NCBI GenBank assembly: GCA_947095585.1
Contig: OX352763.1
Coordinates: forward strand, 18,401,462-18,465,461
Source of the DNA: Nephrocerus scutellatus
Lineage: Eukaryota; Arthropoda; Insecta; Diptera; Pipunculidae
Length of the DNA: 64,000 nucleotides
Direction of reading: 5' to 3'
Below the pieces are notes generated by a model, which was not told the DNA's origin, searched no databases, and was given only the letters and a program-made list of their open reading frames with translations. Positions 10,995-23,104 of the stretch are shown here, piece by piece (position 1 is the first letter of the stretch; every line of letters starts with the position of its first letter). The position numbers were made by a program, and so were the translations under genes.

Positions 10995-13740
10995 GTTCCT
11001 CACATAGCAATGTGCGATACTCGCCTTCTTGGCAAAAACAGATTTTCACTTTCAGGACCATGTCGAGCATGAATTTTCCCATTATTTTTTCCTCAATGCA
11101 ACGATATGTATGTCAGTGCGGCCAGGAAGTATTGCAAAAAATAACAAAACATCCATGCAGCTCATTCATTATAGCGCACACAGGCAGTTGCTGTGGTATT
11201 AATCGACCTCGCAAAAAAGCCGCTATCACTTACTTATTTGAATTATTAATTAAATTAAATTAAATTATAGACCGAACAACCTGACTATAGTAGATAGAGA
11301 CACGGATGTTGAAATTGAAAGACGGATGAACATAGATCAGCATATAGTGAAAAAGAGATCGAAATAAACTAAAAGGACGGGCAGACATGGATCTATTCGG
11401 GAAATACTGAAACATAGTCATAGAATTGGGCAACTCTATTTCCCTAACTCCCACGCTGTGATTAGCTTTCTAAGGTTGTAAATTTCTTTATAAAATAGAG
11501 CGTTATATGTACAAGATAAAAATAAAAGCAGATATGATCGCTTAAGAAATTAATCCCTATCTCATCTCATCCAGTGTCTCACGGTATCTGCTATGACCTG
11601 TAGGGTACAAAATGACGGGAGAGAACATTTTCGTAGTAACGATTTTCCAAAGCTATACTGTGGCTCTGTTTTTGATCTCGGTCATATGATAAATCACATG
11701 CAAGTGAAATTTTGAACCACAAGGGGGAGGATGTCGTCAAACCGGACGCATAGCAGAAACTAAGAAAAAAGCAACCACACAAAAAACACGAAAAGCCCTA
11801 AATTATCTTAAATTTATCTGAGATCAAAGGCGAAATTTTCCCTCAAATTTGGGGTGTGTCCTATACACCCAGTGTTGCACACATGAACTGACGAAGGAAA
11901 AAAGAAATAGTAAACCGACCCGGATGTGAATCATTTCATTACGAGAATACGCCCACGAAACAAAAACGAGGAAACATTTTGGATTAACGTTTTTATTATT
12001 TCTTTTTGACTTAATGCATAGAATGTGCTGAATGGCCTGTAGTGCCAATTCTGGCAACACCGTATGGGTGTTTATTCGTAGCATATTTATAGTTGTGCAT
12101 CAAGCTGGTTGTGCAGGAAATTTGCCAAAAACTTCCATAGGGAATGCTGGAAAATTTGTAAGTTTTCTTTGTTAAGTGTTGTTGGTAAACCCCACTGTGA
12201 TGCCTGTGGCACTAGTAGCTGTCGTTGAATCCTTAGTCCCAAAAGCTCACTTTACACTTTAGCCAAAATCTATTAATCAGGATAATAAAGTTGATGTAGA
12301 ACATATTTGTCTTGCCAGAAACTAACAGAAGTACCAGGACGGGCAGATTTTTATTATTTTGATGGATGAACGATGTGTTAGTTCGGAGTAAAACAGAAAA
12401 TTGCTAAGTCGAACAATTTTGTGTGATTGAAGTTCAAAAAACTATAAATGCTTTAATATTTTTTATTTATATTTTTTAAAGGGAAGCAGCCAATTCAAAA
12501 AGTCTGGCTTCCTTCTGCAGAACAGAAATATTTTTCGATATTAACTTTTATCACAGAATTAAAGCTGAGCAACAACAATTCATCCACCACCTTCCCCTTC
12601 CATAAAGCATCTGTTTATTCGCATGAAGTTGAAATCCTGAAAGTACTCCGATGCTTTCTGCTTAAATGAACCAACGCACATTCGAACCGGAAAGAGCGTA
12701 CGCATTGGCATTCGATTTGTACTCGTGAGGAGTTTACGATGAAGGATATTATGTATAGATACTTCTCGTAACCATGCAATGGAAGGCTTCCGATACACAA
12801 TTTATAACAATGGACTTTCGTATCATATCATTAAGAGTTTTGTGCATTTCATTTGTGATGTGCCGTAATCCATTACTATTTCCACTTAAGTAAATGATAT
12901 CCTTCACGTTGTCTATTGCTACCTCGTTACTTCCACCTTTTTCCCCGTGTTCATCATCGTATCAATAATGGAATGTGGAGAACATTGTACTTCAATGCAA
13001 TACTCTTTTTGAATAGGCAACGAAACAAACATTGTGCTTCGGCAGGAAGGATGTTCAGAAAAACGCTGGATCACTTTCAATGTGATGAGTATATTTCGAA
13101 AAAACATACAATGAGAAGAAAAGAAAGATACGGAAAGAATGTAGATTTTCAATACCAACACATACATAGATGCACACACGATTTGTTATAGAAAAGTTTA
13201 CATAGCATTTGAATATCGTTTTAAAAATGAAAAAGAAAAAAAAAGAAAAACTAAAATGAAACTGTGTTCGAGTAGAATTTGTAACGCTTAGTAGGACAAA
13301 AGAGGATAAGGAATCAATCACGAATAAAGAAGGAGGAAAAGTTCATCAACAATCGGGAACAGAAAAGGTGCGCTCATACGTAGCTTACGAACATTCTGTC
13401 AAGGTTATGCATATAGGGCACTCTCATTTAGCTTAGGATGAATGCGGAAAAACTTCAATCCCATTACCGTAATGATTCGCTCGATTGATGAGAACTTTCA
13501 TAACCTCTAATGATTCTGCTGTTGATTATGCGATGCGATGTGATGCGATAAGTTGAGCTTGACCCATTTTACTCATACTTATGAGTATTTTGTAGTTGTT
13601 GTTTGAGTAAAGAGGAACTTAAGAAATTAAAGGAATGCTCCTTATGCCTTTCGTCCTTCTTCGTTGATATTTCATTAACATTTACTTGGAAAAAGTAATA
13701 GTAAAAATAGTTTTTGATAAGTATAGTAAAACCTAAGGAA
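10995..13740. other. Unassigned AT-rich DNA
   Basis: Only short frames occur, on both strands, and none shows a recognisable motif. A TTAAA-rich tract lies near 11,246-11,265, an A-rich tract near 13,230-13,250, and a GCGATGCGATGTGATGCGAT tract near 13,530. No transposon domain was seen. Confidence 0.4.
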
Positions 13741-13744
13741 ATAA

Positions 13745-13967
13745 TAAAAATAATAATATTTTGGCGCGACAGGCCATTGCGAGAATCTCGCGACCATTTG
13801 TGCTGTGCATGTACATTTTTCACACAAATGGAAGGGACCTTCAATTTAATGCCGTATACGAATGGCGAATTGAGAAGCGTTCCTTTACAAGTTATTACTC
13901 TCGGCCGTTTGTCAGATAGCCGCGAGAGGTGGGGCCGTGAGAAATACTTTTGGGGTTGTGAGGAACA
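13745..13967 (+). repeat. Interspersed repeat, family D, plus-strand copy
   Basis: The block starts with TTGGCGCGACAGGCC, passes through a pair of CACAAATG words facing GGAAGGGACC, then CGAATGGCGAATTGAGAAG, and ends at GAGGTGGGGCCGTGAG. The same order is found on the minus strand at 25,050-25,275 and, diverged, at 35,885-36,180. I associate GGACCT..CGAACGGC-type sequence with tephritid interspersed repeats; this is recollection, not a search. No conserved protein is evident, although the frame is open across the block. Confidence 0.65.
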
Positions 13968-14025
13968 ACATCAAAATCAAACAAAGTTCGTCGACGTCTA
14001 CGCCATCGCTGCCCTGCCATCACGT

Positions 14026-14785
14026 GTCATGTCAGGAATCATTTCGTCAAGGCTCGCGTAAAGGCACGTCAAGGGTCACGTCAAGGATAACTTCGTCGAG
14101 GCTCATGTCAAGGCACGTTATGGCTCACGTCAAGGATCAATTCGTCAAGGCTCTCGTCAAATCTCACGCCAAGATCTCTTCGTCAAGGCTCACGTCAAGG
14201 AACACCAAGACTCACGTAAAGGATCACTACGTCAAGGTTCTTGTCAGGATCACTTCGTCAAGACTCACGTCAAGGTACGTTTCAATGTAAGTTTCACTTC
14301 GTCAAGGCACGTTAAGGCTAACGTCATGGATCACTTCGTCAAGGCTCATATCAAGGCACGTCCTGGCTCACATTAAGGATCACTTTGACAGGCTCTCGTC
14401 AAAGCTCAAGTCAAGGATCACTTCGTCAAGGCTCACGTCAAGAATCACTTCGTCAAGGCTCATGGCAAGGGACGTTAGGGCTCACGTCAAGGATCACTAC
14501 GTCAAGGTTCTCGTCAGGATCCCTTCGTCAAGGCACATCAAGGTAAGTTTCACTTCGTCAAGGCTCGCGTAAAGCATCACTTCGTCAAGGCTCATGTCAA
14601 GGCACGTTAAGGCTCACGTCAAGGATGACCATGTCAAGAACCAATTCGTCAAGGCTCTCGTCAAATCTGCGAGCCTTGCTCACGTCAAGGATTACTACGT
14701 CAATGTTCTCGTCAGGATCATTACTTCAAGGCTTACGTCAAAGTACGTGTCAAGGTAAGTTTCACTTCGTCAAGGTTAACGTTCA
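14026..14785 (+). repeat. CGTCAAGG minisatellite, about 760 bp
   Basis: The tract is made of alternating short blocks: CTCACGTCAAGG, GATCACTTCGTCAAGG and GCACGTCAAGG, with dozens of CGTCAAG words all on one strand. Units are imperfect, with a period near 25-30 bp and higher-order combinations such as ATCACTTCGTCAAGGCTC repeated many times. A reading frame is open through its first quarter only because the unit happens to lack stops. It begins about 60 bp after the family D repeat. It is not a CRISPR array: there are no unique spacers between constant repeats. Confidence 0.85.
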
Positions 14786-14924
14786 GAGAACACGCAACTT
14801 CTAGACTACATACATGAATACAATATATATAAATCTAAACTAAAAAAATAATAATAACTTAATTAAAGTCAAGAGCCATAAAACAGAAAGAAATTTATTG
14901 TAACGACCTTTTTACTTTTAACCG

Positions 14925-15003
14925 CTGGGTACCCTGAGTTTACCCTACTCACTTCACTTCCTACTCAGAAGTCCATGCACTTATCCACTGAGCCACAGCA
15001 CCC
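14925..15003 (-). repeat. tRNA-like SINE head (degenerate)
   Basis: On the minus strand the sequence starts GGGTGCTGTGGCTCAGTGGA and continues TAAGTGCATGG, closely resembling the acceptor and D-arm region of a tRNA with an RNA polymerase III A box (TGGCTCAGTGG). A recognisable B box is not present: the expected GGTTCRA position reads GGTAAAC. This fits a decayed tRNA-derived SINE or tRNA pseudogene better than a working tRNA. Confidence 0.45.
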
Positions 15004-15094
15004 TATAAGACAAAATTCTAGCATCCAGCCAGACAGCCGACCAAACAATAACGGGAACGCTTAGTTAATACTGAGAATTAAAAAAAAAACAGAT

Positions 15095-15155
15095 TGTCGG
15101 GCGCATACAAATCAGTCACAAATGCGCCCGTGGGCACAAGGTTGGGAATCCTTGT
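15095..15155. mobile_element. hAT-like end with subterminal inverted repeat
   Basis: GGGCGCAT at 15,099-15,106 and ATGCGCCC at 15,122-15,129 form a perfect 8-bp inverted repeat with a 15-bp loop. It is followed by GTGGGCACAAGGTTGGGAA and TCCTTG, whose complement resembles CAAGGATTCCCAACC, the general form of a hAT terminal repeat. No partner end was located. Confidence 0.4.
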
Positions 15156-15169
15156 TTTAGAATATACTG

Positions 15170-18140
15170 CTTAGCCAGAATATGATTTTTTAAATTTACA
15201 ATGGGTGCATATTTATCAAAGTAAGGGGCAAAAAAGTTCTGGGGCTATTAGTTTATGTTCCCTAGTTCTGCTCTTGGAAGCCTCGAAGGTTTTGCTTTAG
15301 TAATCTTCGTGGAGTAAATTCTAATATGCTTGGTTGTTTTAACTCCATCGAGGACTAATAGCAGCCGAATGCGGCTATTATGCATCTGCGTCCACGTCAA
15401 TGACTAAAGTTGGTTTTTGCTTTCCCAAATGATCCATATTGATTAACACCCGTCTCGCCGTAACCAATTCCTGTCATTTTGTTATTCACAAAATGTTGGA
15501 TTGTAAAAAATTTCTCATTGCTGATTTAATTTCTCGCAACCATATCATTCTGCAATTTCACTCTATCATACCCAGTTTTATTAAGATATTGTAAGGCCTG
15601 ACCGCACGCTAGGTTCTGAGTATTCGTTGCATACTTGGTTACACTTGTTGCTTACTAGTTGGCTATTAAGCAAATAATGTTTTTGTTGCTTTCTAGTCGG
15701 ATTATATATATTTCATTTAAAGGATACCCTTAGGTAATAAGATTTCCAAGCAACACGAATACATTAAATAGGAAGCTTTAAACGAAAATTATTTTTCAAT
15801 TAATTACACAAAACCAGGTGATTAAGGTAGATCTCTCCGTACACCCTTGCAGGAAAATCCAAACTAAACACCGTTAAACCCCTCAAGTATAATTGAAGGA
15901 TAACAATGTCTTTACTAGCAGATCCTCTACTGTAACATCAATGTCATTTATTTTCGCTGTAAAAGTGAAATACAATTAAATTAGTTGTATCGCCTTGAGA
16001 ACCGGTTGCGTAAAACATTTTACATTTTTCAATTACCAACTCGTCTACAACGCGTAAGCCCTTTAGCAGCAATCCATCTTTCTATCCAACCATTCATCCA
16101 TCCATCCATCCATCAGAGAGATCCTTCCAAGAATAACAGTTATATTCCTGCTCAACTTTTTATTTAATCTCGTAATCTTTATCTGGTAACTTAACTGGAT
16201 ACTTAGGAAGGAAGGAAGGTACACTTTTTAAACCATGAATTGCAAGGATGAACTAATTTCTCATTTGACAAGTGCAAAAACGACAGTTAGTTGGACACAC
16301 GAGAGAAGAGAAATTATTGTAAGGACTTAAAAATTAAACGAATGAAGGCAACCAAAAAAAAAAACAAAATGGAAACGCCGAACAAGGACTTTCATCAACG
16401 GAAAATAATCCCTTACTCTAAAACTACTTTCATCCAAGGGTTATCAATCACGTTAGCAGAGGAGCGCAGTGTCTTGTGTTTGCCCACAAGAACGGTACTT
16501 ATTGGAAGAACAAGGAGCCGTTAAATGTGGGAGTTGTCGTACATTAAATGGGCCGCACAGTCATATATGGACAGCAGTGTATACGTGTTGTATACACCAT
16601 TAACACGCTGGACACTGGACTTCTATGTTCGCTTTTTGTGACTGTGGATAGCATTAACGCTTCTTGTCTGTTGGGCGTACTAACTAAGCACATAATATAA
16701 TCCCATCGTGGTAGTTTGCGCGATGAATAAAAGACACACACTGGACGTTGTTCATTTTCCAGACTTTTCTTTTGTAGTTCGCATTCTCTTTTTATTCCAC
16801 TGACGATGATTTTTACGATCGTCTAAAAGGAAGCCACTTTTATTATCGATGGTCCTGCTACCGCTTACATTTAAGCCCTTTAAAGACTTCCTCGTCTATC
16901 TGTTGCACTCATCCTCTGGCACTTGGTCCATCACATTCGCGCTGCCACAACTAACTGCACTCATCTCCACAACGTTTTAACGTCAGACGTCAGCAAATTG
17001 TATGCGATTGTGGTGAGTGTTTGCGTGTATGTGTGTGTTTGTTTCTTTCCCCTTTTTGGATACTTCATATCATATGGTTTATATGGTTCATAACACAATG
17101 ACTATACTGAGACTATTCTCCAATATCAAGATGCCATACATCCAGACATTGTGTGAAAGCGATATCCGAATGACAATTCAAGGAAGAATGAACTCGAACA
17201 ATATATCATGTTCTGTACAACAAGCAAACTCATGTCGTGTATATGGATGTATGACGATGAATATCTGTACGGCTACAACTACTAAACAAGAACAAAAACA
17301 TAACACAGATACGTTGTGCTAATAAATAAATGAAGTTGGCAAGCGATGAACATTGTGGATGCTTTATGTAATAAGTACGAAGCTCTAAAAGGACTCTCAT
17401 CGCCAGATGACATTTATACAAAATAATAAGTATTGGGAGCTTATATAGAAATACCTACATGTTCGTGTGTACGTTAGTCACACATACACTAATCACTAGA
17501 AGAATGAAAAAACGACTAACGACGAGATGATTTTGTAACAAGCTATTGTTGAAGTGGAGCATCAGTGAGGATTAGAAAGTCATCATTCATTTTTTCATTT
17601 AATTCAATAATGTTTTCAATTTATGAGATATGTATGCATGTACTCCTAACTGCAAAGAAGTCGTCGTAAAAATGGGTTTTTACAGGAAAAATATTGCATT
17701 GGAAATGGGAACGACCATTAAGTCATTAAATTAATTTGACAATGTAATCAAATACCAATGGTCGTCAATGAAAGCTTAAAGTCTTATTGATATTCCAACG
17801 AAGAAAAGAAATGAGATACAAAAATACCAACTTCTACTACGAGTAGGTAATTAAGTAAGCTTCCTTTTGTAAAGTAATGCACTTAGCTCCAGTTGTGAAT
17901 ATTTCAACCCATTTCCATTTTCCAACATTCAAGGAGTCAATACAGGAAAAACAGCAATCTAAAGTATTATCGTTAAGTTTTTATTTTTCTTAATTAGGGT
18001 TTCATTCATGCGCTTGCTTCTTCCAAAGAGAAGACGATGCGGTGCAAGAATATGGGACTCGATAAAAATTAAAAGCAAAAGATTGAGGAAACATTATTGT
18101 TATACTTGCGTAGCACCACCTACCCACGATGGAGCATTAA
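15170..18140. other. Unassigned DNA
   Basis: I find no transposon domain or gene. A CCAT microsatellite lies at 16,090-16,114. Frames at 16,291-16,524 and 17,017-17,322 (+) are lysine- or methionine-rich without known motifs. Confidence 0.4.
16090..16114. repeat. CCAT microsatellite
   Basis: Six or so CATC units in a row, one imperfect at the left. Confidence 0.85.
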
Positions 18141-18149
18141 GTACCACCA

Positions 18150-18365
18150 TTTATTAATGGTCCCCTATTGCGAAATCTGATTCACTTAAAATGTAAGGTT
18201 CAAAAGTTTCCATTGAACTTTCTTGGAAGGAACATATTTATGAAATTTAAAAAAGAGCTAGGTTTTATAAGACGTTGTAACTTCTACTTCACCCCCACTG
18301 AAGTATTAAGATAATATTAGGCTTATGTTAGGCCAATTTTCGAATTTGTATGGCACCATATATAA
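18150..18365 (+). mobile_element. LINE relic: carboxyl part of a reverse transcriptase
   Basis: In two or three frames the plus strand reads like the region after the RT palm of jockey- or CR1-like LINEs: a VNGS-like segment near 18,155, FKSFH..TFLEGTYL (decayed from a D...LSWKEHI type segment) near 18,200-18,235, then LGFIRRC and FTPTEVLR followed by AYVRPIFEF near 18,262-18,350. The known family order is LSF..HI, LGFI.R, LY.S.VRPILEY. It has no RT catalytic box and stops abruptly, so it is an internal fragment. Confidence 0.65.
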
Positions 18366-18429
18366 GTCCTGGTATTAACAATGTCTTGTACACTGTTCTG
18401 GTTCTTGGATAATAAAAGTCTTCACAGAC

Positions 18430-18720
18430 TACAGTAGTATTTATTGGCTTTAGATTTCATTGGCTTTAAGCAACCGTGCGCTTATTTCTGATTCCATGCT
18501 ATTATCGGCTGCTAAAACTGACCCGAGCTTAAGCCTTTAGCTCAGCCAATGTACTTTGATTTGCTCTCAATTATGTGCAGCCTCAGGTTTTGTGCCACTT
18601 GCTCGATTTAAATGAAAGCATCTTGTACGGCTCTTAGGTTGATAGACTTATAGAGGTTTGTTACTTTCGCCTTTATATCAGAGTTTCGGATCACTTTCTC
18701 CTCACTGCCAAGAGGGATAA
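18430..18720 (-). mobile_element. RTE-type LINE relic
   Basis: The minus strand reads NLRAVQDAFI (18,640-18,610), then EQVAQNLRLHIIESKSKYIG, the region just after the RT catalytic box in RTE elements (known form: AVQEAF...LGL.INE.KTKYM). A further piece near 18,440 reads ANKYYCSL, matching the usual ANRCYYGL. Stops interrupt it. It sits directly between two other LINE fragments on different strands. Confidence 0.55.
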
Positions 18721-18942
18721 TCTGATCAGATGTTCATTTGCCTTGGTTGAAGTCACACTAGGTATGCTACAGGTTATACTGTCTTGATGGATAGACAACA
18801 AAATCGTATACGCGGTAATCAGCAATGTTATACCTCGATTCTTGAATACTTCACTTATTGGTGATATACATATGTACATTTTTGGAAAGAAGATGAGCCC
18901 ATATTTTTCCTATATACTTATATATCGTCTGATTTTGTTTTT

Positions 18943-20330
18943 AATTATTATTATTATTAGGTTGGTGGGCTGAGAAGCCCTATTGTGCGTCCCAGATAAT
19001 TACCACTTTATGTGGTGGCTTAGTTCCTTTATGTATGCCATTACGTCTGCCAATTCGATCGAAATGGCATTCTGTCCTGGGACTGTGTGAGCCTTGAGGG
19101 GCTTAAGTGTTTTCCATGTGAGAGCATCGCACATAAACAGTATATGTTCTGGCGTTTTTTTTGTCTTGTTACAGAAACGGCAAGTGTCCTTGTGAAGTCG
19201 ACATGCTGTTGGGAGTTTATCGATGCTTTCACAAAATTTCCTCCAGCTATTACGTTTGCTGCTTCTTAGTGCCGCGTTGTATTTGTTAAGGGAAGTTTGA
19301 TAGGCCGTCAAAATATTTGTTCGTTTGGCCTTGTTGAACAGTTTACGAACTTCTCTTTTCTTAGCCTCGAGATCGTGGTTCCACCAGGGAACATCTCTCG
19401 TACCTTTGACTCGGGCTGCAGGACAGCTTGTGTGGTAGGCATTTATGATTGCCTCGGTAAGGTCGTTTGCCGACGAGTCTAGATCGGCAATCGAGCTTAT
19501 TCGGGGGCTAATACCAGTCAAGTTAGCTTGCAGTGTGTCTTGTGCCAATTGATGTGTTTGGGAGTTCTTATAGTGGATTGAACCCTATTGGGATTTTCTA
19601 CATTGAATTTTATGTACATGTGGTCTGAGAGTGATGCCTCTCTCATAACGTGCCAGTTTCGAATTGCGCTGGCCGTACCCTTATCCAAAAGAGTAAGGTC
19701 TAGAAGATGCATCACTCCCCACGTTATTTATAACTATAGATATAACAGATAGGCAGTAGGTTAGGAGTAACTACCTCTTGTGTTTATGTCGGTGCTTCCC
19801 CAGACTACGTGATGAACATTTGGTTGTGAGCAAGGCAGTATTCAACGAAGCTCTGTGTTGCTTTTGGTGGTGATTCTTTTCATCTCCTGAGAAAAGTTGA
19901 TGATGCTCGTGCTGCCATTCGTTGTGTGCGTCTCTAAAGAGATCGCGGTTATGGCTCTGGAAATAGATTGATTTATGGAATAGATGTTATACTGGTGGCG
20001 AACATAGGATAGCTGTCCTTGGTCTCTAGTCACCTTTGCTATAAATCAACTTACCTATATTATTTGGGATATCCTGAATTCTACCCTTGTTGGTCTATGG
20101 CTCCTGAGTCAGAGCGATGTACCAGTTGTAAGCCACAAAGAGGTTGCCACAAGAGAGGCTGCCTTGCACCTATATGTAGGTTTATCTGCACGCAACTCAA
20201 CAGATTGTTGTCATATGGGACTGTTTGGTCTGACATTGACTGTGTAGTTGGAATTGCGGCTGGCTGGATAGGTCTTGCTGTTTTGAGGCCATGTTTTTTA
20301 GATATTTTGGCCTGTAGTGGTTTACCTGGC
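18943..20330 (-). mobile_element. LINE derivative: endonuclease, linker and zinc finger, RT core absent
   Basis: Minus-strand order: start of the endonuclease near 20,205 (CVQINLH), then VVWGSTDINTRG near 19,822-19,787, LDLTLLDKG near 19,700 and ASLSDHMYIKF near 19,630, the SDH motif closing the endonuclease. From about 19,548 an open frame of 182 residues continues through the linker (VPWWNHDLEAKKREVRKLFN, then NSWRKFCESIDKLP) and passes, without stop, into CRFCNKTKKTPEHILFMC, a CX2CX8HX4C carboxyl zinc finger. The whole reverse transcriptase expected between these parts is missing; the join is near 19,190. The 3' end has a TAA repeat (complement at 18,943-18,959). The parts match R1/jockey-group LINEs of insects. 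The endonuclease is frameshifted, so the copy is inactive. Confidence 0.8.
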
Positions 20331-20339
20331 CTAGTTAGA

Positions 20340-23100
20340 AGCTATAATTAGCAAATAAAATTAATCTTAAGCTGACATCTGTCGTATTTGATTTGAATTT
20401 CTCTATAAAAGACTACGAAGCATTGATGTGATCATGTATTTTGCTATCATTTGACGGTTTAGAATTCTATATAAAGGTTAAGATATGAATAAGTTTTTAA
20501 AACTTAGGCATTTTTCCATGAACCTGATCAGTCTTAAATTTATTCCTGTACTGTTGTGTATGTACGTACCACTGATGACTGCCTTGTTGAATAACGGAAA
20601 ATATCGTTTTACTTCCATAATTGCTGCTCTTTATGATATCTCCCTTTTAATGATTGTCATTATTTCGTCCTTTCATGGGTGCACTTTTACCTTACAAATT
20701 GTTTGGCTTGGCAGCTAAGCTACCCTCGAGTATATTTTTTTACATCAAAGTAAATGGGTTAACTCGTGTACAACATCTAACTAATCCATCCAATCAATTA
20801 GGCGTGGAAATTGGAAAAAGCCTCTGTGTACCCTTCTATATTTTCTCTGCACAACAAAAAAGTAAAACAAATGGTCTCAATAACACATCCCACTCAAAAT
20901 GTGCGTATACTGTAACAACAACATATATTCCAATTTATTTTCTAACCCACACAATTACCTTGCATATTAATAGATGTTATTTTTGTATGTAGGGATTTTG
21001 TTCTCACCCTGGAGTACAAGCATTTAACGTGAAAAGCTTTCAAAATCGTTCAACTGGCCGTTAATTGCTGACGGGGGTATTTTTTTGATTATTTATCCTT
21101 CATGTCAATTGAACGAAGTCCTGCCATTTCGATGGGATGATTATTATTTTCTTGCTGTAGGTGTGCATCAGTAGAATTTTAATTTTTGTTTCAAACTAAA
21201 GTGGTAAGAGGTATAAGAGTTCGTCTGCCGACTGGGCATCCATTGGATTGTTAATCGAGCTGTTCACGAGGAAAAATTCAACTCTGAACTGTTGGTTCTT
21301 TTTGATATTAATTAAAAGAGCACTTCAGTCTAATTGAAAAAGTTCAACTTATCGCCTGGCATGGAAAAAGGTAAAAATAATGAACCAAGTGTTGAGCAGT
21401 ATTTGCAGTAGCTATGTGCGCACCAAATGTTTTCGATCAATTAACTACGGGAAAGTAACGAGAAAGTGGTATTCCTTTGTTAGAAGCTTTTTTTTGCAAA
21501 ATATCTGTATTCTTGTACGTGTTTTCCCCATCATTTTATTAATTTACCGGTTAAAGCTTTAAATTCTTTTTCTTTTGGAAATTGGAGCACGATTCTAACT
21601 AACTACGTAGAGTTAGAATGCAGTGTTTTCCCCACAAAAGCAAATGGTTACTATAGAAACACATTTATTAAGATTCCCCTATAGTTAAAATTTAAATATT
21701 AAAATTAAAAGTTCCATTTTCCAATTTCTAGTGGTGTTAAGTTTCATATTAATTGTTCCTGGAGGCATGGGTTGTGTAAGATTCTCCGAAGTTATATTGT
21801 GAAGCATGCAAGATGCATTTAAAGTCTTCAAATGAAAAGGAATAACACTCATAAGCGTGCCACATAAGGTTCCATGAAGCATCTCTTATGCGATTGAAAG
21901 ATATTTTATTTTTAATTTCCGAACAAATTGTACTCGTGCAACATAAAAACCTACAACTTGCTATGATTATTATTTCATTTATTTTCTTAATTCAATTATA
22001 CTCGGTATCAATAAACAATTCGAGATATTTTCTAAAAGTTTTCGATATCGATAGAATAGCTCGCAAGGGCCCACTCTACACACAAGTTGCTCAATTGAAA
22101 TAATTGTATTCACTTACGAATGGGAAATTTATAGGGAACGACATAATAAGTTTTCATTGAATGTTCCTTGTACCACGCACCCTGTTCGAAATCACAACAA
22201 CAGTACACGAGTACAAGTATTATACGTTGAACAATACAAATTTGTGCATTTGCAATCTCTTTGGTAACAAAGAACAATGAAGCTGCATCCGGAACAACGA
22301 TGTGTACATGAGTAGGAAGCTTGAGATTGTATACAAGTGCATACAAAGTACAATGGATTTTAACACTGAAGTGCAACACTACAAAAGTAAACTTTTCCAT
22401 TTTGTGTATGCAAACTTTTTGCAGATCTTCTTCGTTCACTCAATTTGTTAAGTCGATTCTAATCTTTTCCTTTTTTGTTTTTTTTTGTTAATTCGAATAC
22501 AAAGTGCACCAGTTGCACGGACAATTGAAACTTTTTCAAAATCAGATGGAAAAACAAATTTTCTTAACTCGAGTCAAGTGTTAAATAGATACAAGCGGAA
22601 GTTTGCATGTAAATATATGATTTTAGTATATATTTAGGTATACATGTAGTAAACATTTTACACACACACACATATAAAATAAATATGGAAATGGCACCTA
22701 TAGTGCACATGTGTATACATATGTGCGTGATGCGTTATTTTCTGACTTATACCATTGACTTAAACCATTTATACCACTCCATGATGTTGGGTCTAATCGA
22801 CTCATGTCATAACCAGAATACTGCTAGTGTGATTTTATTAAAACACGGTAGCACCTATACCAATAGGGTCAAAATGTTTTAAAAATTTCGCCACAGAAAG
22901 GACAATCAGAGTTCCTTGAAATGTATAGCATAGTAAAAGGGCAATAAGTAATGTGTTTTCCTTCTTTTTTGAACAGCCATAATAAACGTTTTCCTTCCAA
23001 ATCATATAATAAAGTTATCTATATTGAAACTTAAATATGATTTTCGAATGGCTAGTTTTGTAGCAATATTTAAAATAGTTTTTAATGTCACAATGATTGC
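20340..23100. other. Unassigned AT-rich DNA
   Basis: Short frames only. The region at 20,485-20,718 (+) gives a hydrophobic 77-residue peptide with no support. A CA-rich tract occurs near 22,660. Nothing here resembled a known transposon. Confidence 0.4.
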
Positions 23101-23104
23101 TACC

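Noticed and set aside
12675..12700. TTCGAACC as a tRNA B box on the minus strand
   Set aside because: No A box or cloverleaf stems at the proper distance.
13714..14290. Open frames through family D and the CGTCAAGG array as a gene
   Set aside because: The frames are open because the repeat unit lacks stops in two frames; they end as soon as units diverge.
14026..14785. CRISPR-like array
   Set aside because: Units are imperfect and continuous, without regular constant repeats and unique spacers; the context is a eukaryotic genome.
20019..20351. 110-residue plus-strand frame as a gene
   Set aside because: It is the antisense of the decayed endonuclease start of the minus-strand LINE at 18,943-20,330.
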